From: Holophagales bacterium
GTDB lineage: Bacteria > Acidobacteriota > Thermoanaerobaculia > Multivoradales > Multivoraceae
Reading direction: 5' to 3'
DNA: 64,000 bases
Assembly (NCBI GenBank): GCA_009845425.1
Contig: VXZQ01000006.1
Location: 248,001 to 312,000, forward strand
The position numbers were made by a program, and so were the translations under genes. Each line of letters opens with the position of its first letter. The first letter of the stretch is position 1. Shown piece by piece: positions 1-7,215 of this stretch. Below the pieces are notes generated by a model. That model was not told the DNA's origin, searched no databases, and worked only from the letters and a program-made list of their open reading frames with translations.

Positions 1-61
1 TGCCGCCGCCGGCCTTGATCACGAGCGGTTCGCCGGAGTTGTCTGGGCTGGTTTCGGCCAT
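1..61 (-). CDS. lysZ: LysZ/ArgB-type [LysW]-amino acid kinase, N-terminus only
   Basis: Only the first 20 codons lie in the window; the gene continues past the left edge. The ATG is at 61 and the peptide reads MAETSPDNSGEPLVIKAGGG. The VIKAGGG segment is the glycine-rich first strand and loop of acetylglutamate-kinase-fold enzymes. It starts 8 nt after the lysY stop. Following lysW, lysX and lysY on the same strand, it should be the kinase that phosphorylates the carboxylate of the LysW-bound amino acid. Whether the substrate is aminoadipate (lysine route) or glutamate (arginine route) cannot be read from this fragment. Confidence 0.75.
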   Translation of the reverse strand, partial: MAETSPDNSGEPLVIKAGGG

Positions 62-69
62 TCTCTTCG

Positions 70-1152
70 CTAGACGGGGTGAAGGCCGAGGAAGTCGAGG
101 CCCCGGGTCTCGTCGTACCCGCACATCAGGTTGGCGCACTGGACCGCGTTGCCGGCCGCGCCCTTCATCAGGTTGTCGATGGCGCAGATGACGACCAGAC
201 GCCCGGTCCGCGGATCGAGGTCGAACCCGATCTCGGCGTGGTTGCTGCCGGCGAGGATCTTCGGTTCGGGGTAGCGGTGAATGCCGCGCCGGTCCTTGAC
301 CAGCCGCACGAAGGGATGCTGCCGGCAGAAGGAACGGTAGGCGCGGAAGAGCTCTCGCTCGACGGTCCTGGCGTCCGTCGCGCCGGCAAGGAAGAGGTGG
401 CTGGTCGCCAGAACGCCGCGCACCATCTCGACCGCGGTCACCGAGAGGTGGACGTTGCCCTTGACGTCGACGCCGCGGCTCGCGAACGCCTGTTCGACCT
501 CGGCGGTATGCCGGTGGCCCGTCGGCCGGAAGCTGCGCACGACGCCCGACCGCTCGGGGTGGTGGGAGGCGTCCGACGACGAGGCGCCGCCTTCGCTGCT
601 GCCGACCTTCAGTTCGGTGACGACTCCCCGGCTCCAGTCGACGAGATCGTTCTCCCGGGGCCCGGGTTCGAGCAGGGGAAGCAGACCGAGCAGGGTCGCG
701 GTCGCGTTGCACCCCACGCCGCTCGCATGGGATGCGGCGGCCGCTGCCTCACGGTCCAGCTCGGGCAGCCCGTAGACGAAGCGGTCGAGCCATTCGGGCG
801 CGGGATGGGCGGTGCCGTACCAGTCTTCCCAGGCGTCTGCCGACCGCAGCCGGAAGTCGGCCGAGAGATCGACGACCCTCGGCGCGAGTTCGGAGTAGAG
901 GTCGATGTCCCTGGCGACGTTGCCGTGCGGCAGGCAGAGGAAGAGCAGGTCGCAGCGCTCGAGTTCGTCCGTGGTGGAGAAGCGCAGGTCGGTGTGACCG
1001 CGCACATTCGGGTGGGTGAAGTGGACGAAGGAGCCGGCCAGCCGGCGTGAAGTGACCTGCGCGACCTCGAAATCGGGGTGACCGAGCAGCAGCCGCAGCA
1101 GCTCACCGCCGGCATAACCGGAGCCGCCGACGATCGATGCGTGGAGGGTCAT
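70..1152 (-). CDS. lysY: LysY/ArgC-type [LysW]-aminoacyl phosphate reductase
   Basis: A 360-residue NADPH-dependent semialdehyde dehydrogenase of the N-acetyl-gamma-glutamyl-phosphate reductase family. The N-terminal Rossmann motif is [15 protein letters not shown]. The catalytic cysteine is in [15 protein letters not shown], and a histidine-bearing segment [11 protein letters not shown] follows. In a LysW operon this enzyme reduces the LysW-bound acyl phosphate to the semialdehyde in the cytoplasm. Its ATG overlaps the lysX stop by 4 nt (ATGA), indicating translational coupling. The length is normal for the family. An ordinary ArgC is the alternative, but adjacent lysW and lysX favour the carrier-protein version. 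Confidence 0.88.
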   Translation of the reverse strand: MTLHASIVGGSGYAGGELLRLLLGHPDFEVAQVTSRRLAGSFVHFTHPNVRGHTDLRFSTTDELERCDLLFLCLPHGNVARDIDLYSELAPRVVDLSADFRLRSADAWEDWYGTAHPAPEWLDRFVYGLPELDREAAAAASHASGVGCNATATLLGLLPLLEPGPRENDLVDWSRGVVTELKVGSSEGGASSSDASHHPERSGVVRSFRPTGHRHTAEVEQAFASRGVDVKGNVHLSVTAVEMVRGVLATSHLFLAGATDARTVERELFRAYRSFCRQHPFVRLVKDRRGIHRYPEPKILAGSNHAEIGFDLDPRTGRLVVICAIDNLMKGAAGNAVQCANLMCGYDETRGLDFLGLHPV

Positions 1153-2039
1153 GCGGCCTCCGTCGCGTGGGCCTCGTCCCAGCCCACGGTGGCCACCCGC
1201 TCCACGAAGTCGATCATGCGCGCGGGGATGTCGACGCCGGTGGGTGCGACGGAGTTGCGGAACTCCATCGTGTGGTTGACTTCCAGCACCAGCAGGCCGT
1301 GCTCGGGGTCCTCCACCAGGTCGACGGCCAGCAGACCGCCGCCGACGGCGCGGGCGGCTCGCCGGCAGAGATCGTCGATCTCCGGTGTGATCGGGCAGTT
1401 CTCGGTGGAGGCGCCGCGCGCGGTGTTGGTGATCCAGTGCGGCGCTCGGCGATAGATCGCGCAGAGAGTGCGGCCGCCGGCGACGAAGGCCCGGATGTCG
1501 CGCTCCGGCTTGTCGACGTAGCGTTGCAGGTAGAAGATGGAGTGCTGGTATGAGCCGAGCGTGCTCTTGTGCTCGAGTAGCGCCTCGGCGGCGTCGCGGT
1601 CGTTGATGCGCGCTACCAGGCGGCCCCAGGAGCCGACGGTTGGCTTCATCACGACCGGATAACCGAGTTCCTCGATCGCGAGCAGGGCCGCCTCCGGCGT
1701 CGAGGCCACGCGGGTGGCGGGTGTCGGCACCGAGGCCGCCTGGAGCAGGCTCGAGGTGCGGACCTTGTCGCCGCAGTTCTCGATCACGCAGGCGGGGTTG
1801 ACGGTGGCCACGCCGCGGTCGGCCAGGACGCGCAGGTTGGCCAGGGCCCGGCTGTAGCTGATCGAACGGTCGAAGACGACATCGAAGTCGAAGGACGGCT
1901 CGAGCGCGCTCCTGCCGCCGAGCGCGAGGACGACCCTCCGGTCGTCGATCAGCTCGACGTCGGCCGGCCGACGCTCGAGTTCGGCGAAGAGCAGCTTCTC
2001 TTCGGGCCGGACCCGGCTGTAGAGGACTCCGATGCGCAT
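1149..2039 (-). CDS. lysX: LysX/ArgX, LysW-glutamate C-terminal amino acid ligase (ATP-grasp)
   Basis: A 296-residue RimK-type ATP-grasp ligase that joins the C-terminal Glu of LysW to the amino group of aminoadipate or glutamate. Visible features are the N-terminus [17 protein letters not shown], the ATP-grasp strand [13 protein letters not shown], the [10 protein letters not shown] segment and the metal-binding end [12 protein letters not shown]. From memory it closely resembles Thermus LysX, which acts on aminoadipate. I chose the ATG at 2039; longer in-frame starts would add an Arg-rich stretch that overlaps lysW. lysW ends 14 nt upstream and the stop overlaps lysY, so this is one operon. 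The choice between lysine and arginine biosynthesis remains open. Confidence 0.9.
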   Translation of the reverse strand: MRIGVLYSRVRPEEKLLFAELERRPADVELIDDRRVVLALGGRSALEPSFDFDVVFDRSISYSRALANLRVLADRGVATVNPACVIENCGDKVRTSSLLQAASVPTPATRVASTPEAALLAIEELGYPVVMKPTVGSWGRLVARINDRDAAEALLEHKSTLGSYQHSIFYLQRYVDKPERDIRAFVAGGRTLCAIYRRAPHWITNTARGASTENCPITPEIDDLCRRAARAVGGGLLAVDLVEDPEHGLLVLEVNHTMEFRNSVAPTGVDIPARMIDFVERVATVGWDEAHATEAA

Positions 2040-2053
2040 CGTTTGCGGCTCCG

Positions 2054-2239
2054 CTACTCGCCCCAGTCCTCTTCTTCTTCCGGCGCGAGTTCCAGGCTGA
2101 CGGGATCGAGCTCGATCACTTCGAGGTCGATGCCGCAGCCGGCGCACTGGACGATCTCATGCTGCATCACGGCCTCGAGCCTCACGGACTCGAAGCACTC
2201 GGGGCACTCGCTGTCGGCGTCGACGGTCTGGAGTTCCAT
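2054..2239 (-). CDS. lysW: LysW amino-group carrier protein
   Basis: A 61-residue acidic protein with a small zinc ribbon, CPEC near residue 13 and CAGC near residue 33, ending in the diagnostic EEDWGE tail. The gamma-carboxylate of the C-terminal Glu is where the growing amino acid is attached and protected during synthesis. It is slightly longer than the usual ~54 residues because of an extra acidic run before the tail. It is the first gene of lysW-lysX-lysY-lysZ. The ATG at 2239 is preceded by GAGGAGACATCGCA, a good Shine-Dalgarno. About 35 nt upstream sits a terminator-like hairpin described separately. Confidence 0.93.
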   Translation of the reverse strand: MELQTVDADSECPECFESVRLEAVMQHEIVQCAGCGIDLEVIELDPVSLELAPEEEEDWGE

Positions 2240-2284
2240 TGCGATGTCTCCTCGGTCGGGTTTGCGCTTGCAGAAAGAAGAAAA

Positions 2285-2311
2285 GCCGGCTCATCCTTCT
2301 GGATGGCCGGC
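2285..2311 (-). terminator. intrinsic terminator or attenuator in the lysW leader
   Basis: An inverted repeat pairs GCCGGC (2285-2290) and CATCC (2292-2296) with GGATG (2301-2305) and GCCGGC (2306-2311). The loop is TTCT and one base (2291) is bulged. On the minus strand the stem is followed by TTTTCTTCTTTC, so it reads as a rho-independent terminator for minus-strand transcripts. It lies between the rhodanese stop (2488) and the lysW ATG (2239). Only about 35 nt separate the U-tract from the start codon and no promoter is visible there, so lysW transcription probably passes through the hairpin. Confidence 0.65.
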
Positions 2312-2313
2312 CT

Positions 2314-2379
2314 CTAGGAGAAGATGCGTTCTCGATCTACCAGGTCACCCAGGATCGTGTCCCGGACGCTTCGCGCCAC
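2314..2379 (-). CDS. candidate Arg-containing leader peptide upstream of lysW
   Basis: A 21-codon ORF starts with GTG at 2379 and ends with TAG two bases before the terminator stem. Four of its codons are Arg (CGA, CGG, CGA, CGC), the last two near the end in the segment DRERIFS. There is no Lys codon. A weak AAGG ribosome-binding sequence lies about 10 nt upstream. The position resembles a transcription-attenuation leader peptide. No homolog is known to me, and an ORF this short can occur by chance. Confidence 0.3.
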   Translation of the reverse strand: MARSVRDTILGDLVDRERIFS

Positions 2380-2487
2380 GGCAGTGACCCTTGGCGACAG
2401 GAGTGATCGAGGCAGAGGTGGAGAGGACGCGCATCTTGCGGTTCGGCGTTGAACGGGCGCAGAGGGTAAGGAATCAGTACCGTGCTG

Positions 2488-2898
2488 TCAAGCGCGGGGC
2501 TCCCGCCCGTCCTCCGTTCGCAGCACGGGCGCATCGGCCCTTTTCCAGGCCGTGAAGCCGCCGCCGATGTGGGACACGGGCGCCAGCCCCATGTCCTGAA
2601 CCGCCTTCGTCGCGAGCGCGGAGCGCCAGCCGCTGGCGCAGTGGAAGATGAACTCCCGGTTGCCGCCGAAGACATCCTTGAAGTAGGGGCTGTCCGGATC
2701 CACCCAGAACTCGATCATGCCCCGGGGGGCGTGGAAGGAGCCGGGGATGAAGCCCTCGCGGGCCCGCTCGCGGATGTCGCGCAGATCGACGATGAGCGCA
2801 CCGGCCTGCTGCCGTTCGAGCGCGGCCGCGACCGTGACCGTCTCGACGGCGTCGTCGGCTTCGGCGACGAGTTGGCGAACTCCCCTGGTGATCGCCAC
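2488..2898 (-). CDS. rhodanese-domain sulfurtransferase
   Basis: A 136-residue single-domain rhodanese. The active-site loop is FHCASGWRSALA, with the persulfide-forming cysteine in the C-x-x-G-x-R arrangement. Other signatures are LIVDLRDIRERAREG and the C-terminal HIGGGFTAWKRADAPV. The GTG at 2898 lies 5 nt after the stop of the MOSC gene. Longer frames from further upstream would overlap the MOSC coding region and are Arg/Pro-rich, so I rejected them. The protein lacks a signal peptide and is probably cytoplasmic. Pairing with a MOSC domain suggests sulfur transfer, but the substrate is unknown. Confidence 0.85.
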   Translation of the reverse strand: MAITRGVRQLVAEADDAVETVTVAAALERQQAGALIVDLRDIRERAREGFIPGSFHAPRGMIEFWVDPDSPYFKDVFGGNREFIFHCASGWRSALATKAVQDMGLAPVSHIGGGFTAWKRADAPVLRTEDGREPRA

Positions 2899-2903
2899 TG
2901 CCG

Positions 2904-3485
2904 TCAGTCCACTTTCCGGATCGTGTCGCCGACGCGCGCCGTTCCCGGCTCGACCACGCGGGCGTAGATGCCGCGCAGGTGCCGCGACCTGCCCTCGGGC
3001 GTGGCGGTGAACTTGAGCGCCTCCAGGCCGAAGCGCTGCCGGTACTTGCCGCAGCCGGTGTGGGGAAGGGCGCTGACTTCGATGGTCGCGCCGCCGATGC
3101 GGAGCCGGGTACCCGGCGGCAGGTTGCTCTCGCTCAGGTCGAGGTCGACGTAGAGCTGGTCGCCGGCGAGCGGCCACCGGTCGCGGCAGCCGGAAATCAG
3201 CTCGGCGAACCGCGCGTTGGTCAGAGTGATCTGGGCGTCCGGATCGGGTGAGCCGTCGGGAAGGGTGTAGCCGCGGCGGCCCCTCCAGGAGTCTCCCTCA
3301 AGGCCCTCTTCGATCGTCAGCCGTCCCTCATCGAGCGTCTCGCGCTGATTGACGCCGGGCCGCCGGACGATCATCTCGAGCGTGCCGCCGTCGGCGGGGG
3401 AGGCCAGAACGTGGCCGAAGCCGGCATTCAGATCCGCCTCGGTCAGGTGGGCGGGCTCGGGGGTGGTTTCAAGGTCAGCGCACAC
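2904..3485 (-). CDS. MOSC-domain protein
   Basis: A 193-residue MOSC (molybdenum cofactor sulfurase C-terminal) domain protein. The conserved cysteine is in SALPHTGCGKYRQRFG, and the region ARFAELISGCRDRWPLAGDQ is typical of the bacterial stand-alone type. Stand-alone MOSC proteins are thought to handle sulfur for metal-sulfur cofactors or detoxify N-hydroxylated bases; the function here is inferred from family only. I chose GTG at 3485 because AGGAG lies 8 nt upstream. This start overlaps the end of the VWFA gene by 11 nt. The next gene is the rhodanese, so the two form a plausible sulfur-transfer pair. Confidence 0.82.
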   Translation of the reverse strand: MCADLETTPEPAHLTEADLNAGFGHVLASPADGGTLEMIVRRPGVNQRETLDEGRLTIEEGLEGDSWRGRRGYTLPDGSPDPDAQITLTNARFAELISGCRDRWPLAGDQLYVDLDLSESNLPPGTRLRIGGATIEVSALPHTGCGKYRQRFGLEALKFTATPEGRSRHLRGIYARVVEPGTARVGDTIRKVD

Positions 3486-5271
3486 TGAACTCTCTCCTGA
3501 TGTAAGAACCGTTGCCGCCGTTCTCGTCCCAGAGGCCGATCGCCACCCGGTGGCTGCCGCGCGGGATCGGGTACTCGAAGCTGACGGCGAAGAACTGGTC
3601 CTGGGCCTCCGCCCAGTCCCGGTCGGGGATGGCCAGGGGCAGGACGATGTGGCTCGGCGCCAACTGCTCGCCGTCCTCGGTGAGAACGACGGCAACTACG
3701 CGGACCTGGTCGGTGCGTTGCCCCGCCTGCTCGATCATGACGAGCTGGTCGAGGGGCACAGAGACGGTGAAATCGACGTCGTAGAAACCGCCGCCGCCGG
3801 TGTCCCACTGAATGCTGTCGATGTGGAGTCCGTGGGGGTTCTCGGTCCATCCGAGCAGCAGCGCGCCGACGGTCCGCTCGGCCAGCCGCTCGCGGAGAGA
3901 TCGGGCCACGTAGCTCGTCCGGTGGCGCAGCCGCAGGTTCCGCGGCCGGGTCCTGATGCGAACCTCGTGGATCGAGCCCTCGACGAACTCGTCGAGGATG
4001 TAGCCGAGCGAGTAGTAGGAACGGAGATCCGCCGCCACCTGGTCGAAGAAGGCCGCCACGTTGCGGCCGGAGACCCAGGCGCGGCCGCCCGTGTCGTGGG
4101 CGAGGCCGTTCAGAACGCCGCGGAGGTCGGAGAGGTAGGTGAGCTTCTGCTGGTCCGACACGCGCTCGGAAAGTGCCGCCGCCGCGACCTCGACCTCAGG
4201 TGGCTTGAAGGAGTAGAAGGAGACGCGATGGGAGTTCGCGAGCGCGGCCAGGCCGTCGTACCGGTCACTGAGGTCGAATGCGGAGAGATGTTGCTGGAAG
4301 GAAGTGGCAGTGAGCGCCGCCGTGCCCTGGATGTTCGAGTTCCTCGTGTAGAGGTTGTTCGGTGCGTCGAAGCCCTCGGGAGCGTCGACTTCGCGGTTCT
4401 GCATCAGCTCGATGCCGGTTTCTTCGCGGCGACCGGCCACCCGCTTCTGCACGTTCTGGAGGAGGCGGTCGAACGGCCGCGCCGCAAAGCCGTCGCTGAT
4501 CAGGAAGAAGGCCTTGCGTCCGGGAACCAGGGCCAGCGACTCGACGACGTCCTCGATCGCGTCGGCGGTGCGGGCGCTATCCTGATGCACCACGCGCGCG
4601 TAGGCGAGCAACTCGGAGAGGGTCGCGCGCAGGGCGCCGATGCTGCCGGCCGACTGTTGCCGCCGCGCGTTCAGTTGTTCCATCAACTGCAGGAAGCTCT
4701 CCTGGGACCTGCGCTTGAGGCCCTGAGCTTCCGTGAAGACCTGGTGCGCGGCTTCTGCCCGGTTCAGTCCCTGGGCAAGGGCGATGTAGTCCGTCGTCAG
4801 GTCCTGGAGCAACCTCAGTTCGCCGTCGAAGGCGACCACCATCGCGTAGACGGGAACGCTCCGGTCGCCGGCCTCAAGCTGGCCGCGGGCGAAGTCCTTG
4901 ATCTGGTCCATGACCGCGGAGCGGCTGGCGACGGAGAGATGTGTGTTGTCGAAGAAGAACGCGATCGACAGCGGCTCATGCAGGAGGTCCGGATCCGCGT
5001 CGCCAGCGCCGCCCCCGCGGCTGAAGTAGCTGAGTTCGACCGGTGCGCCGTTGTCGAAGACCCGGAAGTTCTGACGCGACAGCTCGTCGGCCGGACGCCC
5101 GTTGCGGTCGGTCGCGACGACGTCCACGTTGACGACGGTCACTTCGACGACGTCGCTCAGTTCGCCGACGCCCCGGCCGAGCGGGGCTTCCTGCCCTGCT
5201 TCAGCGACCGTCGCCGGGGCCGGCGGGGTTCCGAGGGCCAGGACTGCGCCGAGCAGAGTCGCTCCGATCAT
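3475..5271 (-). CDS. secreted VWFA-related protein (acidobacterial type)
   Basis: A 598-residue protein with an N-terminal signal peptide (about residues 1-22). An N-terminal strand-rich segment (VEVTVVNVDVVATDRNG) and the FRVFDNGAPVELSYFSRG motif are typical of the acidobacterial VWFA-related family. A von Willebrand A-like domain follows, with PLSIAFFFDNTHLS and GRKAFFLISDGF. The metal-ion site is degenerate: DNTHL replaces DxSxS. The C-terminal YYSLGYI segment and a beta-rich domain complete the protein. Function is unknown; it is probably exported. It is sandwiched between a hydrolase-like gene (21 nt upstream) and the MOSC gene (overlapping). Confidence 0.85.
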   Translation of the reverse strand: MIGATLLGAVLALGTPPAPATVAEAGQEAPLGRGVGELSDVVEVTVVNVDVVATDRNGRPADELSRQNFRVFDNGAPVELSYFSRGGGAGDADPDLLHEPLSIAFFFDNTHLSVASRSAVMDQIKDFARGQLEAGDRSVPVYAMVVAFDGELRLLQDLTTDYIALAQGLNRAEAAHQVFTEAQGLKRRSQESFLQLMEQLNARRQQSAGSIGALRATLSELLAYARVVHQDSARTADAIEDVVESLALVPGRKAFFLISDGFAARPFDRLLQNVQKRVAGRREETGIELMQNREVDAPEGFDAPNNLYTRNSNIQGTAALTATSFQQHLSAFDLSDRYDGLAALANSHRVSFYSFKPPEVEVAAAALSERVSDQQKLTYLSDLRGVLNGLAHDTGGRAWVSGRNVAAFFDQVAADLRSYYSLGYILDEFVEGSIHEVRIRTRPRNLRLRHRTSYVARSLRERLAERTVGALLLGWTENPHGLHIDSIQWDTGGGGFYDVDFTVSVPLDQLVMIEQAGQRTDQVRVVAVVLTEDGEQLAPSHIVLPLAIPDRDWAEAQDQFFAVSFEYPIPRGSHRVAIGLWDENGGNGSYIRREFSVR

Positions 5272-5292
5272 CGTGTCGTCTTCTCAGAATGG

Positions 5293-6012
5293 TTACGGTG
5301 TGTGCCGCTCCAGGAAGGCCCTCACCTCGGCCGCCGCCGCGGTCGCCGCCTGTTCGCTCTTCCAGTCGAGGATCATCTCGTTGTTGGGCGACAGGGCTGC
5401 AATCTCCTCGGCGATCGGCCGGGGATGGTAGGCGTCGTCGCCGGCCAGAATCAGGAGCGGCGTCTCGATCCCGGCAACGAAGTCGCGGCCGACGTTGAAC
5501 GTGAAGTCGCCGCCGTACATCCGCTCGCGGAAGGGGGGCAGCGCCTCCGGCTTCACGTCGTCCCGACGCTCGAGTAGAGCGTCGGCCCAGGTGTCGAACA
5601 TGGCGTAGAACAGATCCTGGTTTTCGTGATGGCCGATCGGGTTCTGGAGCACGGCGGCACCGACCCGGGATGCGTCGGCCTGGAGGACGCCGAGGCAGTA
5701 GGAGGAGCCGATGCAGCCGCCCATCAGGTGACATCGCTCGATGCCCAGGTGATCGAGCAGCGCGAGGTGATCCTCCGTGTACGAATGCCAGCCGTCCGCG
5801 GGGGTTACCGGCGCGGTGGATCCGCCGGCGTTGCGCTGGTCCATCGAGATGACCCGGAACGACCCCGAGAGTGCCTCGCGCGGGTCGAACGGGCTCGTCC
5901 CCCAGATTTCGGCAGCCGAACGCATGCCGCCCGGCGCGAACAGGAGCACGGGGAAGCCCTCGCCGGCTTCCCACCACCGGATTCGCGTCTCGCCCCGTTC
6001 GAAGACCGGCAT
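5293..6012 (-). CDS. alpha/beta-hydrolase-fold protein with atypical nucleophile
   Basis: A 239-residue alpha/beta-hydrolase-fold protein. The oxyanion region is VLLFAPGGMRSA, and the strand-6 acid is likely the Asp in ILAGDDAYHP. The nucleophile elbow reads HLMGGCIGSSYCLG, placing Cys where Ser normally sits in G-x-S-x-G. No obvious C-terminal catalytic His follows. The ATG at 6012 begins MPVFERGETRIRWWEAGEG, which matches the usual fold start; an upstream in-frame extension is unlike any fold element. It is the first gene of a minus-strand group followed by the VWFA gene. It may be a thioesterase-like enzyme or a non-catalytic homolog. Confidence 0.78.
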   Translation of the reverse strand: MPVFERGETRIRWWEAGEGFPVLLFAPGGMRSAAEIWGTSPFDPREALSGSFRVISMDQRNAGGSTAPVTPADGWHSYTEDHLALLDHLGIERCHLMGGCIGSSYCLGVLQADASRVGAAVLQNPIGHHENQDLFYAMFDTWADALLERRDDVKPEALPPFRERMYGGDFTFNVGRDFVAGIETPLLILAGDDAYHPRPIAEEIAALSPNNEMILDWKSEQAATAAAAEVRAFLERHTP

Positions 6013-6118
6013 GAGGCAAGCGTACCAGCGGAAGGCCGCCCGAGACTTCGGTCGATCGCGAAGTAGATGGAACCTCGCCGGCTGATCGTGCGTAGAGTCA
6101 GCAGGGAGGAACGAGTTG

Positions 6119-6733
6119 ATGGAACATGACGAGATGAACGACGACACCTCTTCGTCCGCAGGCTCCGCACCCGAATCGTCGACATCCGCCGAGCCGCCGG
6201 AGCCGCCGGAACCGCCGCCGGAAGACGCTGGCCCGGGTCTGGCCGGTCAGATTGCCGCCGGTCTGGCTCTGATCGCACTGGGCGGCGTTCTGCTGTTTCT
6301 CGAGCGCCTCGATAGCGGCGCGCACGGATACCTGCTGTTCATCCTGATCGGGGGCGTTTTCGTCGCGGGCTACCTGTACAAGCGGGCGTTCGGGTTGCTC
6401 ATACCCGGAGCGCTGCTGCTGGGGATAGGAGGCGGCCTGGTCTTCGAGGATCTTCACTCCGGCCCGTTCGTCGACGGCGACAACGTCGCACTGGGCCTCG
6501 GACTGGGTTTCATTCTGATCTATGTCGCTTCCCTGCTGTACGAGCGGCAGAACCGCTGGTGGCCGCTGATACCCGGCGGATTCCTCGTCATAGCGAGCCT
6601 CCCGGACTTCGTCTGGGTGGACGACGTCCTCGACTTCTGGCCGGTTGCCGTCATGGCGGTCGGCGTTCTCCTGCTCTTCCGCGGTGTCGTGTCACGCCAG
6701 AGGGAGGGAGAAGCCCGGCGAGTCGATCCCTGA
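6119..6733 (+). CDS. six-segment membrane protein of unknown function
   Basis: A 204-residue protein with an acidic, Pro/Glu/Ser-rich N-terminal tail (about 45 residues) and about six hydrophobic segments separated by short loops. Examples are IAAGLALIALGGVLLFLE and FWPVAVMAVGVLLLFRGV. The layout resembles small LiaF/DUF5668-like membrane proteins, but I see no diagnostic motif. The ATG at 6119 is preceded by AGGGAGGA with 9 nt spacing; a TTG immediately upstream is less likely. It is divergent from the hydrolase gene across a 106 nt gap and begins a plus-strand run. Confidence 0.75.
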   Translation: MEHDEMNDDTSSSAGSAPESSTSAEPPEPPEPPPEDAGPGLAGQIAAGLALIALGGVLLFLERLDSGAHGYLLFILIGGVFVAGYLYKRAFGLLIPGALLLGIGGGLVFEDLHSGPFVDGDNVALGLGLGFILIYVASLLYERQNRWWPLIPGGFLVIASLPDFVWVDDVLDFWPVAVMAVGVLLLFRGVVSRQREGEARRVDP

Positions 6734-6799
6734 AAGCCGCTTCCCCGCGGGTCGTTGGCGGATAACATCCGCCGCCACGACGAAGAGGAGGAGGCTGCT

Positions 6800-7201
6800 T
6801 TGGGCGTAGAACTGACGAAGGACTCGATCGATCTCGGCATCGTCGTGCGCGACGCGGAGGCGTCGCTTCACTTCTACCGGGACATTTTGGGACTCGAGGA
6901 CCAGGGCGAGATGCCGATGCCGGGCGGAACGATGCACCGCCTGCTCTGCGGCACGAGCCTGATCAAGCTGGTGTCGCTGTCGAGACAGCCGGAGGCCGCG
7001 GCGCCGCCGGGAGGCATCGGAGGAGCAACGGGCTACCGGTACTGGACCTTGTCGGTCTCGAACCTGGACGAGGTCACGGCCCAGGCGGAGGAAGCGGGCC
7101 GCAAGGTCGTCATCTCGCCGCGGGAGATCCGTCCCGGCATCAAGATCTCGATGATCGAGGATCCGGACGGCAACTGGGTCGAGTTGCTTCAGGTCGGCTG
7201 A
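6800..7201 (+). CDS. VOC-superfamily (glyoxalase/bleomycin resistance fold) protein
   Basis: A 133-residue single VOC unit. The first strand and helix read DLGIVVRDAEASLHFYRDIL, the central part contains GGTMHRLLCGTSLIKL, and the end is MIEDPDGNWVELLQVG with the usual metal-ligand Glu. The expected first-strand His ligand is absent (DLGIVV), so metal binding may be altered. I chose the TTG at 6800 because GAGGAGGA lies 7 nt upstream; an in-frame TTG at 6755 would add 15 charged residues without a good ribosome site. The substrate is unknown. It lies 14 nt before the M23 peptidase gene. Confidence 0.8.
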   Translation: MGVELTKDSIDLGIVVRDAEASLHFYRDILGLEDQGEMPMPGGTMHRLLCGTSLIKLVSLSRQPEAAAPPGGIGGATGYRYWTLSVSNLDEVTAQAEEAGRKVVISPREIRPGIKISMIEDPDGNWVELLQVG

Positions 7202-7215
7202 CGGGCCACGGAGTC

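Noticed and set aside
2240..2487. Lysine (L-box), SAM, cobalamin or T-box riboswitch in the lysW leader
   Set aside because: I looked for their hallmark sequences by eye and found none; only the hairpin and mini-ORF remain.
3349..5577. Long plus-strand frame opposite the VWFA gene
   Set aside because: Antisense shadow of a gene with signal peptide and VWFA motifs; no recognisable protein features.
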